Shown: positions 43,098 to 53,875, counted from the stretch's first letter. The stretch is DNA of 64,000 nt from Heloderma charlesbogerti (GCA_026122225.1 JANEZZ010002198.1:682001-746000); one strand, 5' to 3'. Made by a program: numbers and translations. The notes: a model not told the origin generated them from the sequence alone.

Positions 43098-43983
43098 TAG
43101 GGATGTACGAAAGTCACTTACCTGGTCTCGCAGCTTGCTTCGCGGTGGGGGGGAGGCGCTTCACTTCTCCCCCCGAAGTTCAGGCTGGGGGGGGAGGCTT
43201 CCCGCCTCGCCCAGCTGAAATTCAGGCCGGGGGGGAGGCTTCCCGCCTCGCCCGGCCGAAATTCAGGCTGGGGAGAAGCGCCCCGTCTCCCCGGCCGCGA
43301 ACATCAAAAGAAAAGTAAAAAAAAAAAAGCCCCGTGATAGGCTACGTAACGATTTACGTAGCCTATCACGGCTAGATCTGCAAAGTCAGCCGTGATAGGC
43401 TACGTTAATCGTCACGTAGCCTATCACGGGTGACTTTAAAAAAAAAAAAAAGCGCGTACGCAAATGGCGGTGGCCCATGGGTGCCGCCGTTTGCGTTCCT
43501 TATTTGGTCCCTGTAGTCTACATAAAGATTTACGTAGACTACAGGGACCAAATAAGGAACGCGAATGGCGGCTCCCTATGGGGGCCGCCATTAGCGTACG
43601 CGCTTTTTTTTTTTTTAAAGTCACCCGTGATAGGCTACGTGATGATTAACGTAGCCTATCACAGCTGACTTTGCAAATCTAGCCGTGATAGGCTACGTTA
43701 ATCGTTACGTAGCCTATCACAGGGGCGTTTGTTTTTTTTTACTTTTCTTGTAATGGCGGCGGTGGCAGCCGGTTGAAAGACCAGCTGCCGCCGCCGCCCC
43801 TGACGAAGACCTGCTGAACTGCCGCCGGGACCTGCCGCTGGGAGCGACATTCGTGAAAGGTAAGTCCCATCCCGGGGGGGTGGCGGGGGGGTGGCAGACA
43901 ATTTCTCCCCGAACCTTTGGAGGACCGAATGCATTGGCACTCGGCCCCCCGAAGTTTCGGGGAGAAATTCTCCCCCATCCCTG
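43098..43983 (+). mobile_element. Palindrome-tiled hAT-like element, copy 3 (inner, nested)
   Basis: Flanked by exact CCCCACCC at 43090-43097 and 43984-43991, with ends TAGGGATG (43098-43105) and CATCCCTG (43976-43983). It sits inside copy 2 in the opposite orientation, 886 bp long. The core 43328-43729 is one near-perfect palindrome of about 400 bp. Its arms are themselves made of smaller palindromes on GATAGGCTACGT. The ends match the other copies, including AAAGTCACTTACCT near the left end. Confidence 0.92.
43328..43729. repeat. About 400-bp palindrome of palindromes
   Basis: Centre near 43528, inside GTCCCTGTAGTCTACATAAA and its mirror (43508-43549). From there both arms repeat the same order outward: a GC-rich GCAAATGGCGG/GCGAATGGCGG module, poly-A/poly-T, then two GATAGGCTACGT palindromes. 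Arm-to-arm identity by eye is above 90%. Confidence 0.88.
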
Positions 43984-44861
43984 CCCCACCCCCCAACCCA
44001 CGAAAGGCACACGGAACGGAGCCCCCAACCCATGAAAGGCGCGTGAAACTCAGCACTTACCTGCTGCCATGTGCATTGACTTGTGAATGGCAGCTGTCCT
44101 GCGGCCGCCATTCGCTTCCTGATCATAGCCGTGATAGGCTACATAAATACTTTCGTAGCCTATCACGACTAATGCAGAGACACCTTTTGTGTCCCTGAGG
44201 AGGCCGTGATAGGCTACATAAGTATTTACGTAGCCTATCATGGCAAGCAAAACAAACAAACAACGTGTACGCAAATGGCGGCGGCTACGGCGGCCGCCAT
44301 TTGCGTTCCCTATTTTTCGCCGTTTTATCCTACGTAAATATTTACATAGGCTATTACGGCGAAAAAAAAGGGGGATGCAAATAGCGTAGTGGACGCTATT
44401 TGCGTTCTCCTTTTTTCCCCCGCCGCAATAGTCTATGTAAATATTTACGTAGGATAAAATGGCGAAAAATAGGGAACGCAAATGGCGGCCGCCGTAGCCG
44501 CCGCCATTTGCTTATGCGTTGTTTGGTTTTTTTGCTTGCCATGATAGGCTACGTAAATACTTAAGTAGCCTATCACAGCAGCCTAGCTGGACGCAAATGG
44601 CGGCCGTTACGGCGGCCGCCATTTGTGTCTGCAGCAGCCTGTCCACGGCCGGAACTCCGGCTGTGGACGGCCCTGGCCAGCTCCACTCCACGGCAGGATT
44701 CCGGCGGGGGGAGGACTGGATCGCCTCCCTCCCCATCGAGGTTTCTGGGGGGAGGGACGACACGCTTTCCCCCCACTGTGAATCACATCCGCGAAAAGGT
44801 AAGTGACTTTCGTACATCCCTACTTATACCCACAATGAATTATTCCCATGCTGCTGGTAAA

Positions 44862-45711
44862 TAGGGGTGTACAAAACCGCGCTTATCTGGCTCCGCCGGG
44901 TTCCGCTGGGGGGGGAGGCACTCCGTCCCTCCCCCCAGAATCCTGGCCGGCTGGCTCCACTCCACGGGGATTCCGTGGAGCCACCGGCCGGCTCCGCCAG
45001 CAGACGGACATCCGGCTGCTGGCTAGCAGGGACACAAATGGCGGCTGCCGTAGCTGCCGCCGTTTGCGTCCCTGTATTCAGCTGTGATAGGTTACGTAAA
45101 GACTTACGTAGCCTATCACGTCTGGGTTAAAAAAAAAAAAAACGCTTACGCAAATGGCGGCGGCTACAGCTGCCGCCATTTGCGTTCCTTATTTTTGGCC
45201 ATCTTATTCTTCGTAAATATTTACGTAGACTAAGATGGCGAAAATAAGGGGGAACGCAAATAGCGTAGCGGGTTCTATTTGCGTTCCCCTTTATATTCAC
45301 CGTCGTAGTCTAAGTAAATATTTACGTAGACTAAGATGGCCAAAAATAAGGAACGCAAATGGCGGCAGCCGTAGCCGCCGCCATTTGCATACGCATTTTG
45401 TTTTTTTTAAAACCAAGACATGATAGGCCATGTAAGCCTTTACGTAGCCTATCACGAATGGGGGAAAAAACAAACAACAGACTGCAAATGGCGGCAGCAG
45501 TGGCAGCCGTTCAGAAGTCCAGCTGCCGCCGCCGCCGAAGCCACCGCTGGAGCCGCTGCCATCCGGAACATCCGCCCTAGGTAAGTCTCATCCCGGGGGG
45601 GATCCACGGGGGGCGGGGGGTGGCAGGCCGTTCTGCCACGGAGTTGAGGGGGCCGAATGCACTGGCATTCGGCCTCACCGAGATCCGTGGCGGAATTCTC
45701 TGACATCCCTA
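44862..45711 (+). mobile_element. Palindrome-tiled hAT-like element, copy 4
   Basis: Flanked by exact CTGGTAAA at 44854-44861 and 45712-45719. Ends are TAGGGGTG and CATCCCTA. It lies only 39 bp from copy 2. The core palindrome spans about 45079-45459 and is centred near 45268, on CGCAAATAG and CTATTTGCG. Smaller palindromes such as GTAAATATTTAC repeat inside. The right end carries the GCCGAATGC/GCATTCGGC hairpin and GGCGGAATTCTC common to the family. Confidence 0.92.
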
Positions 45712-45719
45712 CTGGTAAA

Positions 45720-45896
45720 ATGGTTTGTTCTTAATACCTTAGCTGCTTTTAATTGTCAGCATGGGAAATATTTATTCCTTCCTATATTTCTGCCAGTGGA
45801 ATGTTCCTACTTAAGAAATTCACTTAAGATCTCCAATATTTTGGCTGTGCAAAAGGTTCTAAATTAGAAAATGTTTTGTGATAGAGATATGAATAT
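45720..45896. other. No recognised feature
   Basis: AT-rich spacer between the hAT-like copy and an L2-like tail. Confidence 0.4.
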
Positions 45897-45997
45897 GCTG
45901 TGAACTGCCCAGAGAGCTTCGACTACTGGGCGGTATAGAAATGTAATAAATAAATAAATAAATAAATAAGTAAGTAAGTAAATAAATAAATAAATAG
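45897..45997 (+). mobile_element. L2-like retroposon 3' tail, copy 3
   Basis: AACTGCCCAGAGAGCTTCGA, then GGGCGGTATAGAAATG and about 12 tetranucleotide units of TAAA/TAAG (45950-45997). Confidence 0.7.
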
Positions 45998-46332
45998 CTT
46001 GTTCTGATTTTTGATTTTGTAACTATCTTGGCTGTAAACTGCTTAGTGTCACAGGCTAGCCCCTCCTTTTATTCTTAATTAGGCCTGTCCAAATTTGTGA
46101 ACCACCAAGCCAAATGTATCCTATCACAAGGCATATATGTTGGCCTGACTAGACAACCCCAGTGTTTGCATAGTCCCAAGCAAGCAGCAAAACCAGAGCA
46201 GGTTTCAGTGCCTAACAGGGCACAGCTGGGGGACTGCACTTAGCTTGATGGATCTCAAGTTGTGTACATACTGAATTGATTGCCACCTATTCTTTCTTTT
46301 TCAGCTAAATCTGAGCTTTCCTACCATTACAT

Positions 46333-46736
46333 TGATGCTTTCGAACTGTGCTTTCGAATTGATGCTTTCGAACTGTGGTGCTGGAGAAGACTCTTACGAG
46401 TCCCCTGGACTGCAAGGAGGTCAAATCAGTCCATCCTAAAGGAAATCAACCCTGAGTGCTCATTGGAAGGACAGATAATGAAGCTGAAGCTCCAATATTT
46501 TGGCCACCTAATGCGAAGAGAAAACTCCCTGGAAAAGACCCTGATGCTGGGAAAGACTGAAGGCAAAAGGAGAAGGGGACGGCAGAGGATGAGATGGCTA
46601 GATAGCATCACGGATGCAATGAATATGAACTTGAGCACGCTCCGGGAGAGAACGCAGGACAGGAAGGCCTGGCGTGCTATGGTCCATGGGGTCACGAAGA
46701 GTCGGACACGACTGAACGACTGAACAACAACAACAA
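46333..46736 (+). mobile_element. BovB LINE 3' fragment with target duplication
   Basis: Flanked by ACCATTACAT at 46323-46332 and 46736-46745. The coding part runs to TRLND and a TGA at 46721-46723, then the AAC tail. At its 5' end GATGCTTTCGAACTGTG occurs twice (46334-46350 and 46361-46377), separated by CTTTCGAATT. The remaining sequence is nearly identical to the end of the copy at 36196-38147, so this insertion is probably young. Confidence 0.92.
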
Positions 46737-47335
46737 CCATTACATCTGGATCTACATCTATGGCAATATTGTCTAATTTTTCTAATGTGATTGTTAACTG
46801 ATCACTTTTCAGTCATTCACTTACCCTCTTATTGAATTCATTATTAGATTGAGCCTTCTACTGATGCTGAGTAATAGAAAGGATTTCATCCAAAGGGATT
46901 ATACTATCATTCTGTTTTTAGAGAGATTCTAGGGAGATTCTAAGCTTGTACAGGAAAATGTTCTATCTGAATCAGACCATCAGATCTTTATCTTCTTGAC
47001 TGTCCAGCTTTCTATAGGCAAAATCTGCCAAATGATCTTTGCCAGCTGAGTCACATCAAAATTTGTAGACCCTTTTCTAGCTCTAAAAACTGTACTTGGA
47101 TGTATGGCATGCAACATCTATGGCAAATCAGAGTATTGGTCATACTTCTTATCTTCCTTTTGCTATGCTTGATCTTATTTTGTATAATAGTTTTTTGTTT
47201 GGCTTTCATTTGTCCAAAGCAGTTGCTACCCATGAAGACCACCATGGACCAAACATCTGACCTTTTCTGGGTATACAGAAATACCTGGTTGTTAAGAAAG
47301 GAAACGAATGGTGGTGGCAGTTAGCAACGTTCAGT
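46737..47335 (-). pseudogene. Decayed protein-like sequence, unknown origin, antisense
   Basis: On the minus strand one frame gives protein-like stretches separated by stops: PRKGQMFGPWWSSWVA, then FAYRKLDSQEDKDLM and finally SDQLTITLEKLDNIAIDVD near 46745-46800. The composition and the long shared frame suggest an old coding region, perhaps from a retroelement, but I recognise no domain. The hydrophobic frame on the plus strand at 47100-47324 may be its shadow. The BovB fragment at 46333 is inserted at its downstream end. Confidence 0.35.
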
Positions 47336-47404
47336 TCTCTGTGTGGAAAATGGTTAGTAAGGTATGCATTGACCACAAGACTTTATTCAATCCCAATTTG
47401 ATGG

Positions 47405-47780
47405 TTTGGAAAATAACTCAGTCCAGCTAAGACCAATTCAGCTCAGATTTGGCCCTGCTTTAACTCAGGGCCAAATCCAAATTTTGGTTCAGAAATTGAA
47501 AGCTTCATGTTTCCCATTGACTATAACTTGAAATCAACACATGGCTATAACTTCTTTTTTTTTAAACATAATTGGATGTTATTTGCAGTCATAGTGGCCC
47601 CTTCTGAGAGGATGACATTTGGGGGGTTTCAGAAAAGGACTAGTCTGTAGGAAATCAACATGTAGAGGTACCCTTAGGGAAGACAACTGAAAAATTTCAG
47701 AATGATAGGTTCAGGGACAGTTGAGCTAAGTTCCTTTAAAGTTGATTTGGGGATCCAAAAAGGGATTTGCTTTCCTTCCC
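47405..47780 (+). mobile_element. Unclassified repeat related to 34878-35345
   Basis: Shares CATGTTTCCCATTGACTATA-type and GGCTATAACTTCTTTTT segments, and the CTGAAAAATTTCAGAATGAT and GATAGGTTCAGGGACAG order, with the repeat at 34878. Diverged, ends unclear. Confidence 0.45.
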
Positions 47781-48395
47781 CCATTGTTTTGTGGGCAATT
47801 TGTATGCATACATCATAGAGGTGCCCTAAGAAAGTAATCTGTAAAACAGGGTCGCAGAACAGTTTTAGAGTGCGGGTTGGATTGTCCCTCACCAGGTCCT
47901 CCATGGGATGGATGCTGTTGGTGGGCATGGCCATTCCCACTGACATCACTACCCTGTCTCCCACCCATTTCAGTATTTCTCTGCGCTGAGAGAAGCATGG
48001 GGTTACATACCTCTCTTGGTATGGAGAAAGGGACTCAGCTGGCATCTCTGTTAGGGTGCCAGGTGAATCAACTTGGCAGGTGCCAGGACCCACCACCGGC
48101 TGAGCCCCTGGCTTTGTGCAGTGCCCAGTGTCTCTGTTGGGGCACCGTTAACAGGGATCCACTCGCTATCCACATCCCGGCTGTTATATCCAAGCTGAGA
48201 TCAGAGTTAACTGTAGGGATCCCCTGTGCACTGAACAGGAAAGAGAGCAGTGCACAGGGGAATCCCCTGCTGTTATCTCCAATCCAGTTGGACGTTTGAG
48301 TTGTCAGTCACAAAACTACAGCCCCCTCTCCCCACCTGGGTGTTTTCTTTATATGGAGAGCTTGTGGGAAATATATCTGTTTTGGCAGGCACATA
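47781..48395. other. No recognised gene
   Basis: Nothing recognised. Open frames on both strands at 47674-48299 show no domain. Confidence 0.4.
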
Positions 48396-48648
48396 GACCT
48401 GGTTCACACAATCACTGCAGCCACTGTGGCTTATTTAAGCCATGGTAGGTTGTGGTGTGTGCCGGTGGCCGCAACTCTAAAACAGCTCATGAGTTGTGGA
48501 TGGTTTGTTAACCATGCAAACAGTCCACCCTTGCCAGGTTTGGATGACATGCGATGGCTTGAATATTCAAAATGGCCACCAGTATGCGCTGCAATTCACT
48601 GTGGCTTAAATAGGTTATGTTGGGCAGCACGGTCACGCAAACTGGGTC
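48396..48648 (+). mobile_element. MITE with inverted ends, family of 20456-20766
   Basis: GACCTGGTTCACACAATCAC (48396-48415) mirrors GGTCACGCAAACTGGGTC (48631-48648) imperfectly. The interior TTTGTTAACCATGCAAACAG matches that of the element at 20456. Confidence 0.6.
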
Positions 48649-49658
48649 ACTGTCTATGTCTCTGTGTCCCCTACGAATCTCTGAATTGCTAACAAAGCTT
48701 CAGGAGGGATCAGATTTGATTTGGTACACTACAGAGGACCCCCCCCCCTGCATTTTTTATTTTGACATCTCCAAAACCAGTTCTATGTTTTCTGGCCTAT
48801 AACTGATGCCTTTTCCCATCCAGTTTGAACAGGTGCCAGGACTCCACAATCACTGCAGCTATAAGGCTAGATCAGTACTAATGGGGTGGGGGGAGACACA
48901 TTTTGTGTGAATTGGCCCTCATTCAGGAAAGGGTTTGAAAAAATAAACAACTGTAAAGTCACAGTAGACAGATGGATCAGCAGGTACACATCAAAGCTGC
49001 AACTATACACGGGGGGAGAGAAGTGAAGAAAACAAATAAAAAACATTTGGAACTGTTCCGTAAAGCAAAATAGACTGTTGCTCAAAAATAGCATCTGTAT
49101 TTTTCTTCCCAAAGCATCCATGTAATTCAGTCTGAGAAAATATTAATGTCCAATCCCTCTCTCCCCTTCCCACTTCTGCCCAAGACTGGTTGCTCAACAT
49201 CACTGGCAATGACATCTGTTTCAGCAGCACCTTCCTTTGGGGCAGCATAGAACAAGATAAATGCTTTCCATATAGGCTCACTGGAACTTCTCGGCTGTAC
49301 TTTTGAAAATTTTTATGAGTTTTTAAAAAATGCCTGTAGTCATCACAATTTATTTTTTGCATGAGATCATCTGCGCATCCCCATTGAATTCATACTAACT
49401 TATGAGTACTCATAGCTATCTTCCCTTGACTTTTATAGGCGATAGAAATTTTGAGAGTGATACTTTTATAATACTCATCCCTGAAATGTCCCCACTGGAC
49501 ATCCCCCACCCACACTTTTAGTGACACACTTCAGCTGGAAAGAGGTTAGGAATAAATTGTACCCAGCAGCTAGATTGTTGAAGGAAAACTGAATTCTCTT
49601 TATAAAAACATGGAACAAATCTTGGGATATTGGGTTCAGGCAGTGTCATGGATCAGCT
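48649..49658. other. No recognised gene
   Basis: Contains a C run at 48741-48750. No named repeat or exon. Confidence 0.4.
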
Positions 49659-49966
49659 CAGGGGTAGGCAACCTTTTTGGTCCATGGGCACATTTGGCAA
49701 TTTGAAAAACTGTCTTAGGCACCACCACAAAATGGCTGCCATGGGAAGCATGGCAGAGGGCAAGTAACCTACCCCAAAGACTGAGTACAATGCAGTGGTG
49801 GGATCGGAGCCCCAACACAAAAAGCAGCCCTTTTGAACTCACAGTTTTCAGCACCAACAGAAACCTATTTCACCTATCCCAGCCACTGGTGAGAAAATGT
49901 GTTAATTTTAAAAAAGTGGGAGGGGTAGGGCACCTTAGTAGGTGCCAGGAAAGGTGTCTATCCTTA
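49659..49966 (+). mobile_element. hAT-like MITE with 8-bp target duplication
   Basis: The flanks are GATCAGCT (49651-49658) and GATTAGCT (49967-49974), 7 of 8 matching. The ends are CAGGGGTAGGCAACCTTT and AAAGGTGTCTATCCTTA. The left end is a classic hAT-type terminus. About 308 bp, non-coding. Confidence 0.8.
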
Positions 49967-50039
49967 GATTAGCTCCCCTCCTTGCAAGATGAACAAGAAT
50001 TTGTAATGTTACCTTACAAAATGTGACAAAGAGACGATG

Positions 50040-50453
50040 GCTGCATTTCAATGATTGTCTGCAGCTTCATAGGCCAGGGTTTATAAAGCTCTGGATCAGT
50101 GCCATGGCTGCACTCTCCTCCTCCATACCTCCCCTCCTCTGCTGTTCCTTTCTCCCATTGCACACCAGCTTTGATACAGACATCATGGCTTGCATTAAGT
50201 CAGGGTTCCCTATTTCACCTGGACCAGGGGACTCTGGCTTAAGCAGCCTGGTGTGTTAACCAACTTTAAGCCAGAGTTCCCTGGTTCAGATGTAATGGGG
50301 AACCCTGGCTTCATAGAAGCCAAGATTTTTGTGCTGAAGCTGGCAGACAATGGGGAAAGGGGAGTATCAAGAGATGAGTGCTCATTCATGATGGTTGTCC
50401 ATAGCTCCATCAACCATGGTTCATGGAGCTATGGATATTCATTCCAATGTAGC
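50040..50453 (+). mobile_element. Fold-back MITE with two nested inverted repeats
   Basis: Outer ends GCTGCATTTCAATGA (50040-50054) and TCATTCCAATGTAGC (50439-50453) are inverted copies. Inside, 46-bp arms at 50197-50242 and 50266-50311 are inverted copies at about 80%, separated by 23 bp. No coding frame and no clear target duplication. Confidence 0.65.
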
Positions 50454-52489
50454 TTGGGTGGGTGGAAAGATAGGTAGCTTCAAGGAAGTACATCAGTCAA
50501 AAGACAACTTCACTACACAAAGCAGAGAAAGGGAGTATAGGTGATTTGAATAGCATCTGGTTGAAGTGATCCCCAAAACATGATCTCCAAATGTTCCCAC
50601 CCATATCTACACTGCATATAGCCTGCCTCAAAAGATTAATTCACATTACCTGAACCACAATATGCCACAAGCAAAGAGAAGGGTTTAACAAGGTTCCTCT
50701 TGCTGGAGAGAGACAACTGCCTCTGCAGTTGTAGGAATGGTTCAGTAAAGAAATCCATATGGTTTAAGCTTGTAAGTAAAGCCAACCACATACTACAGAG
50801 AAAAGCAAGCAATTGCAAAGTTTGAAATGGTTACATTTGGGAAGCTCTTTCCTGGTCAGCATATAGCAATTGTTAGGCCAGAAACAAAACCCACTGTAAA
50901 AAAAAGTATCCTCGGTAGATACGCAGCATCTTGTTTCAACTAATGCTAATAATTTCAGATATCACAGACATGGGAAAGGCATGAAAGTGCTTAATTTAAT
51001 GGGCATAACTAAAGCACAGCCCAAATAATAAAATACTCTATCCTAAATAGTTTGAAGTTTCTTTGAAATCATTTAGGGCCTTTCTTATACTATTCAGATA
51101 TTACAGCTTTTAAGAGGGTTGGGTTTTTAAATTTTAATTGGTCCACAATTAAAACAACAACAACTACTGGTCCCTTTATAGCCATTGGTTTATATACCTG
51201 CTTTATATACCTGGTTTATTTACCTTGTCTGCTTTAACAAAACGTAGTCTCCCCCTCTACTTTGTACTACCTCCTCTGATGTTTCCATAGTGTGCAGCCA
51301 TAGTTTTCTTTAAACTGCTTTGACCTCTTCTTATAAGGCAGGATATTCATAGGAAGGTTTAGTAAGTTAAAAATATAGTAATAATAATAGTAGCTGAAGT
51401 AGGACAGGTTATTCATTTGTCTTTTTCTTTCAATGTAGTAGTCATAGTCATTTTAAGCTGATGTCAATATAGCTGACAACAGGATAGATACTCTGTTCCC
51501 AGATTATTCTGCACGTCTTGGTGCTCCAACACCTTTACAAATTGTGCCATATTGTGAAACCAAATTAAAAGTCATGCCAGAGTGGATTCAGGGATCAACA
51601 AATACAACTAACTCAAACAAATGCAAGTAGGCTCCAAGGTGGCAGGTTTTAAATTGCTTTGTTTACATCCTGTTCAGCTTGTGTTACTACTCTGTATCAC
51701 AGAAGTTGGTATGCACTATAACAGGTAGCAAACAGGAACGGGAATTTCTAGCCACTTCAGAAAGGAGGAGCAAGCAACAAAATTCCCACACGCCTGCCTG
51801 GCTTTTGCTAAAAGAGAAGATTGTATGAGGATGACTTCCAAAATCTGTGAGGACTACTTCCAGTGCAACATGGCCATGTGGAACATCTATTGTTTTAATG
51901 TAGGAAAACAATATGTAGACGTTGTGTACACCATCCTGTGTGACCCATGCAAAGGAGTCTGTTTCACCATATGGGCACTCAGTGGGAAAATGTGATTGGT
52001 CACAGCTTCCAAACAGGTGTGCCTGTATGTAAATGCAGCGAGGTAAATATGTATATGCTCATCACATGTGATAGTGTACACACATTCCACATGCAGTTTA
52101 TCTACAGAAAGTTCATATTTGTCCGACAGGCTTACCGATGTCATGGTTTCCATTATGTTTCATCATTACTGAAACCCTTGGAAGTAGGTTAGACTAGGAC
52201 ACTGAAAGTTGTCCATGCCTGTCCACTCAGCTTTGTGGCTTAGAAAGGATCTGAGCTTGGAACGTCCCCCTCCCCCACCAATCCAGAAGTATGGATACAT
52301 AACTCTGGCTGCAAAGTGCTGTACAAGCATTCATCTTTTTTTTTTTTTTAGTAATGAAGGCCCCATACTCCAGATTATTTAAAACGTCTTTCCCTCAGAA
52401 AGAGAATGTGAAAATCACCAATGAACCGTGTTAAGAATTTACAAACAACAACAACAAACAAACATTTACAGCATAAAGAGCAAAAACTA
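50454..52489. other. No recognised gene
   Basis: AT-rich, unique-looking. TAA/TAG-rich sequence at 51377-51394 may be the end of an old retroposon. Nothing else can be supported. Confidence 0.4.
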
Positions 52490-52560
52490 CAAAAGAGCCT
52501 TGTGGCACCTTGAAGACTAATACATTTATTATGGCATAAGCATTTGTGGAATAATCAAAA
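52490..52560 (+). repeat. Dispersed amniote repeat fragment
   Basis: AGCCTTGTGGCACCTTGAAG, then GACTAATACATTTATTATGG: a segment I know as a widespread reptilian repeat of unclear class. An antisense, duplicated form is at 55575-55640. Confidence 0.45.
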
Positions 52561-53648
52561 TGGACTGCTTTTTCACCCACAGGGAAAAATATATGGGTAT
52601 CCTCATCTCTGCCCTGCTACAAGTAAAAAAACCCCCACAGCTTGGGGATGGTGATTTTCGATGGAAACCAATCTGAAGGGAAAGGACTAAGCAACTGATG
52701 TGGGGCCATGGGGCTGCATAGCCTGTTTGATTTATTTATTTATTTAAGTCAGCCCAATAATCAACATTCTCTGTGCAGACTGCAAACAGTCATCCACCCT
52801 GAGCTGTGCCAGCCCTGCCGCTGATGTGCCTGGTAACCGCCCCCCCCCCCAATCTTCCACTCATGCCCATGGTGGGGGGGTGGAAAGGCATGTCAACTTC
52901 TTTGAATGACACAGAGTGATGGCACCATAAAAGCCCTGTCTGGAAGCACCCACTGAGAAGAAAATATTATGTTATCAATATATTAAAACCACTCAAACTT
53001 TTCAACATTCCCAGTGACTCACCTGATGCCATTTAGCACAAAAGTCACTGCAAGTATAAAGTCTATTTGGCTGGTATGGCAATGGCACACTTTTTTCTAT
53101 GGATCTACAGGCTGTACTATGCAACAGAAGGATGTGGTTATCATTCAAGCACCTTTCATGCTTCCATTCCTGAGTTGGAGCAGGCATCCACTTACAACTG
53201 AGCAGCCAAGGATTGAATGCCTGTAGGTAATATGAGAACAGATAGAACTCAAATTCAGGGATTGTTATCGGCGGGCATCTGTCGAAGCCCACAGCCCCAC
53301 AGGAGTCCCATTGCTGACCTCTGCCGCCTCCTCTTTGCTGTCACTACCTGCCCTTTTTGTGCATGGAAGCAATGAGAAGATTGGACAGCATCCTCACTTT
53401 GCATGCACGTTCCCACTGGATTGGGCCCAGAGGGAAAGGGCAAGTGAATGGGTTGTGATGAAAGTAGAGAAGAAGAGGCAGGCTCACTGACCAAGGGGAA
53501 CCCACCACCAGCATCTAGTTCTTTCAGCACATGTAATGGAGTTGTGTAAACCTCCTTCTGTCACTTAGTTTCAGGTACTCTTAGGGTACATCCAGATGTG
53601 CATAATTTGAGGGGTGAACCTCTTGTGAAACCATACTCACCCCACTTT
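52561..53648. other. No recognised gene
   Basis: A TTTA run (52728-52745) and homopolymer C (52839-52850) are visible. AAGCCCTGTCTGGAAGCACC (52931-52950) resembles the end of the MITE at 55109. No gene recognised. Confidence 0.4.
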
Positions 53649-53875
53649 GTAGGATGGCCAAGGACAGGACAGGACTTTACACAGGACAGTCCTCTATGTG
53701 AAGGTGTCTTCTCTTTGAGGGGCTGTCCAGTCCAAGTCTGGTTTGAAGTCACAGAACCATAAAAAAGGAGTACAAGAGCCTTTTAGTTGCCCGTCACACT
53801 GAACAGCAAACTGAACAGGCACAGACTAAGGTGTCCCTTAGTCAGTCTTTCCACTATTTGAGATTTCTTGTATTT
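53649..53875 (+). mobile_element. Non-coding DNA transposon, AGGACAGTCCTCT family, sense
   Basis: TAGGATGGCCAAGGACAGG at the left, then ACAGGACAGTCCTCTATGTG and GGCTGTCCAGTCCAAGTCTG. The same blocks appear in reverse order and orientation at 55750-56103, which identifies the family. Confidence 0.6.

Larger units (their letters stand above)
43003..44822 (-). mobile_element. Palindrome-tiled hAT-like element, copy 2 (outer), interrupted
   Basis: Flanked by exact CTTATACC at 42995-43002 and 44823-44830. Ends are TAGGGATG (43003) and CATCCCTA (44815-44822). Compared with the other copies it lies in reverse: its GGCGGAGAATTC end is on the left and its GTAAGTGACTTTCGTAC end on the right. A second element (43098-43983) is inserted 95 bp from the left end. 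Without it this copy is about 934 bp. Modules at about 44124-44590 form a large palindrome centred near 44390, on GCAAATAGCG/CGCTATTTGC. No transposase frame is present. Confidence 0.92.

Noticed and set aside
43003..45711. CRISPR-like array, because of repeated palindromic units
   Set aside because: Units are not separated by unique spacers, the elements have transposon ends with target duplications, and the genome is clearly vertebrate.
47100..47324. Hydrophobic plus-strand frame as an envelope-type membrane segment
   Set aside because: The protein-like signal is stronger on the minus strand, and the hydrophobic stretch may be its shadow. No other envelope feature is visible.
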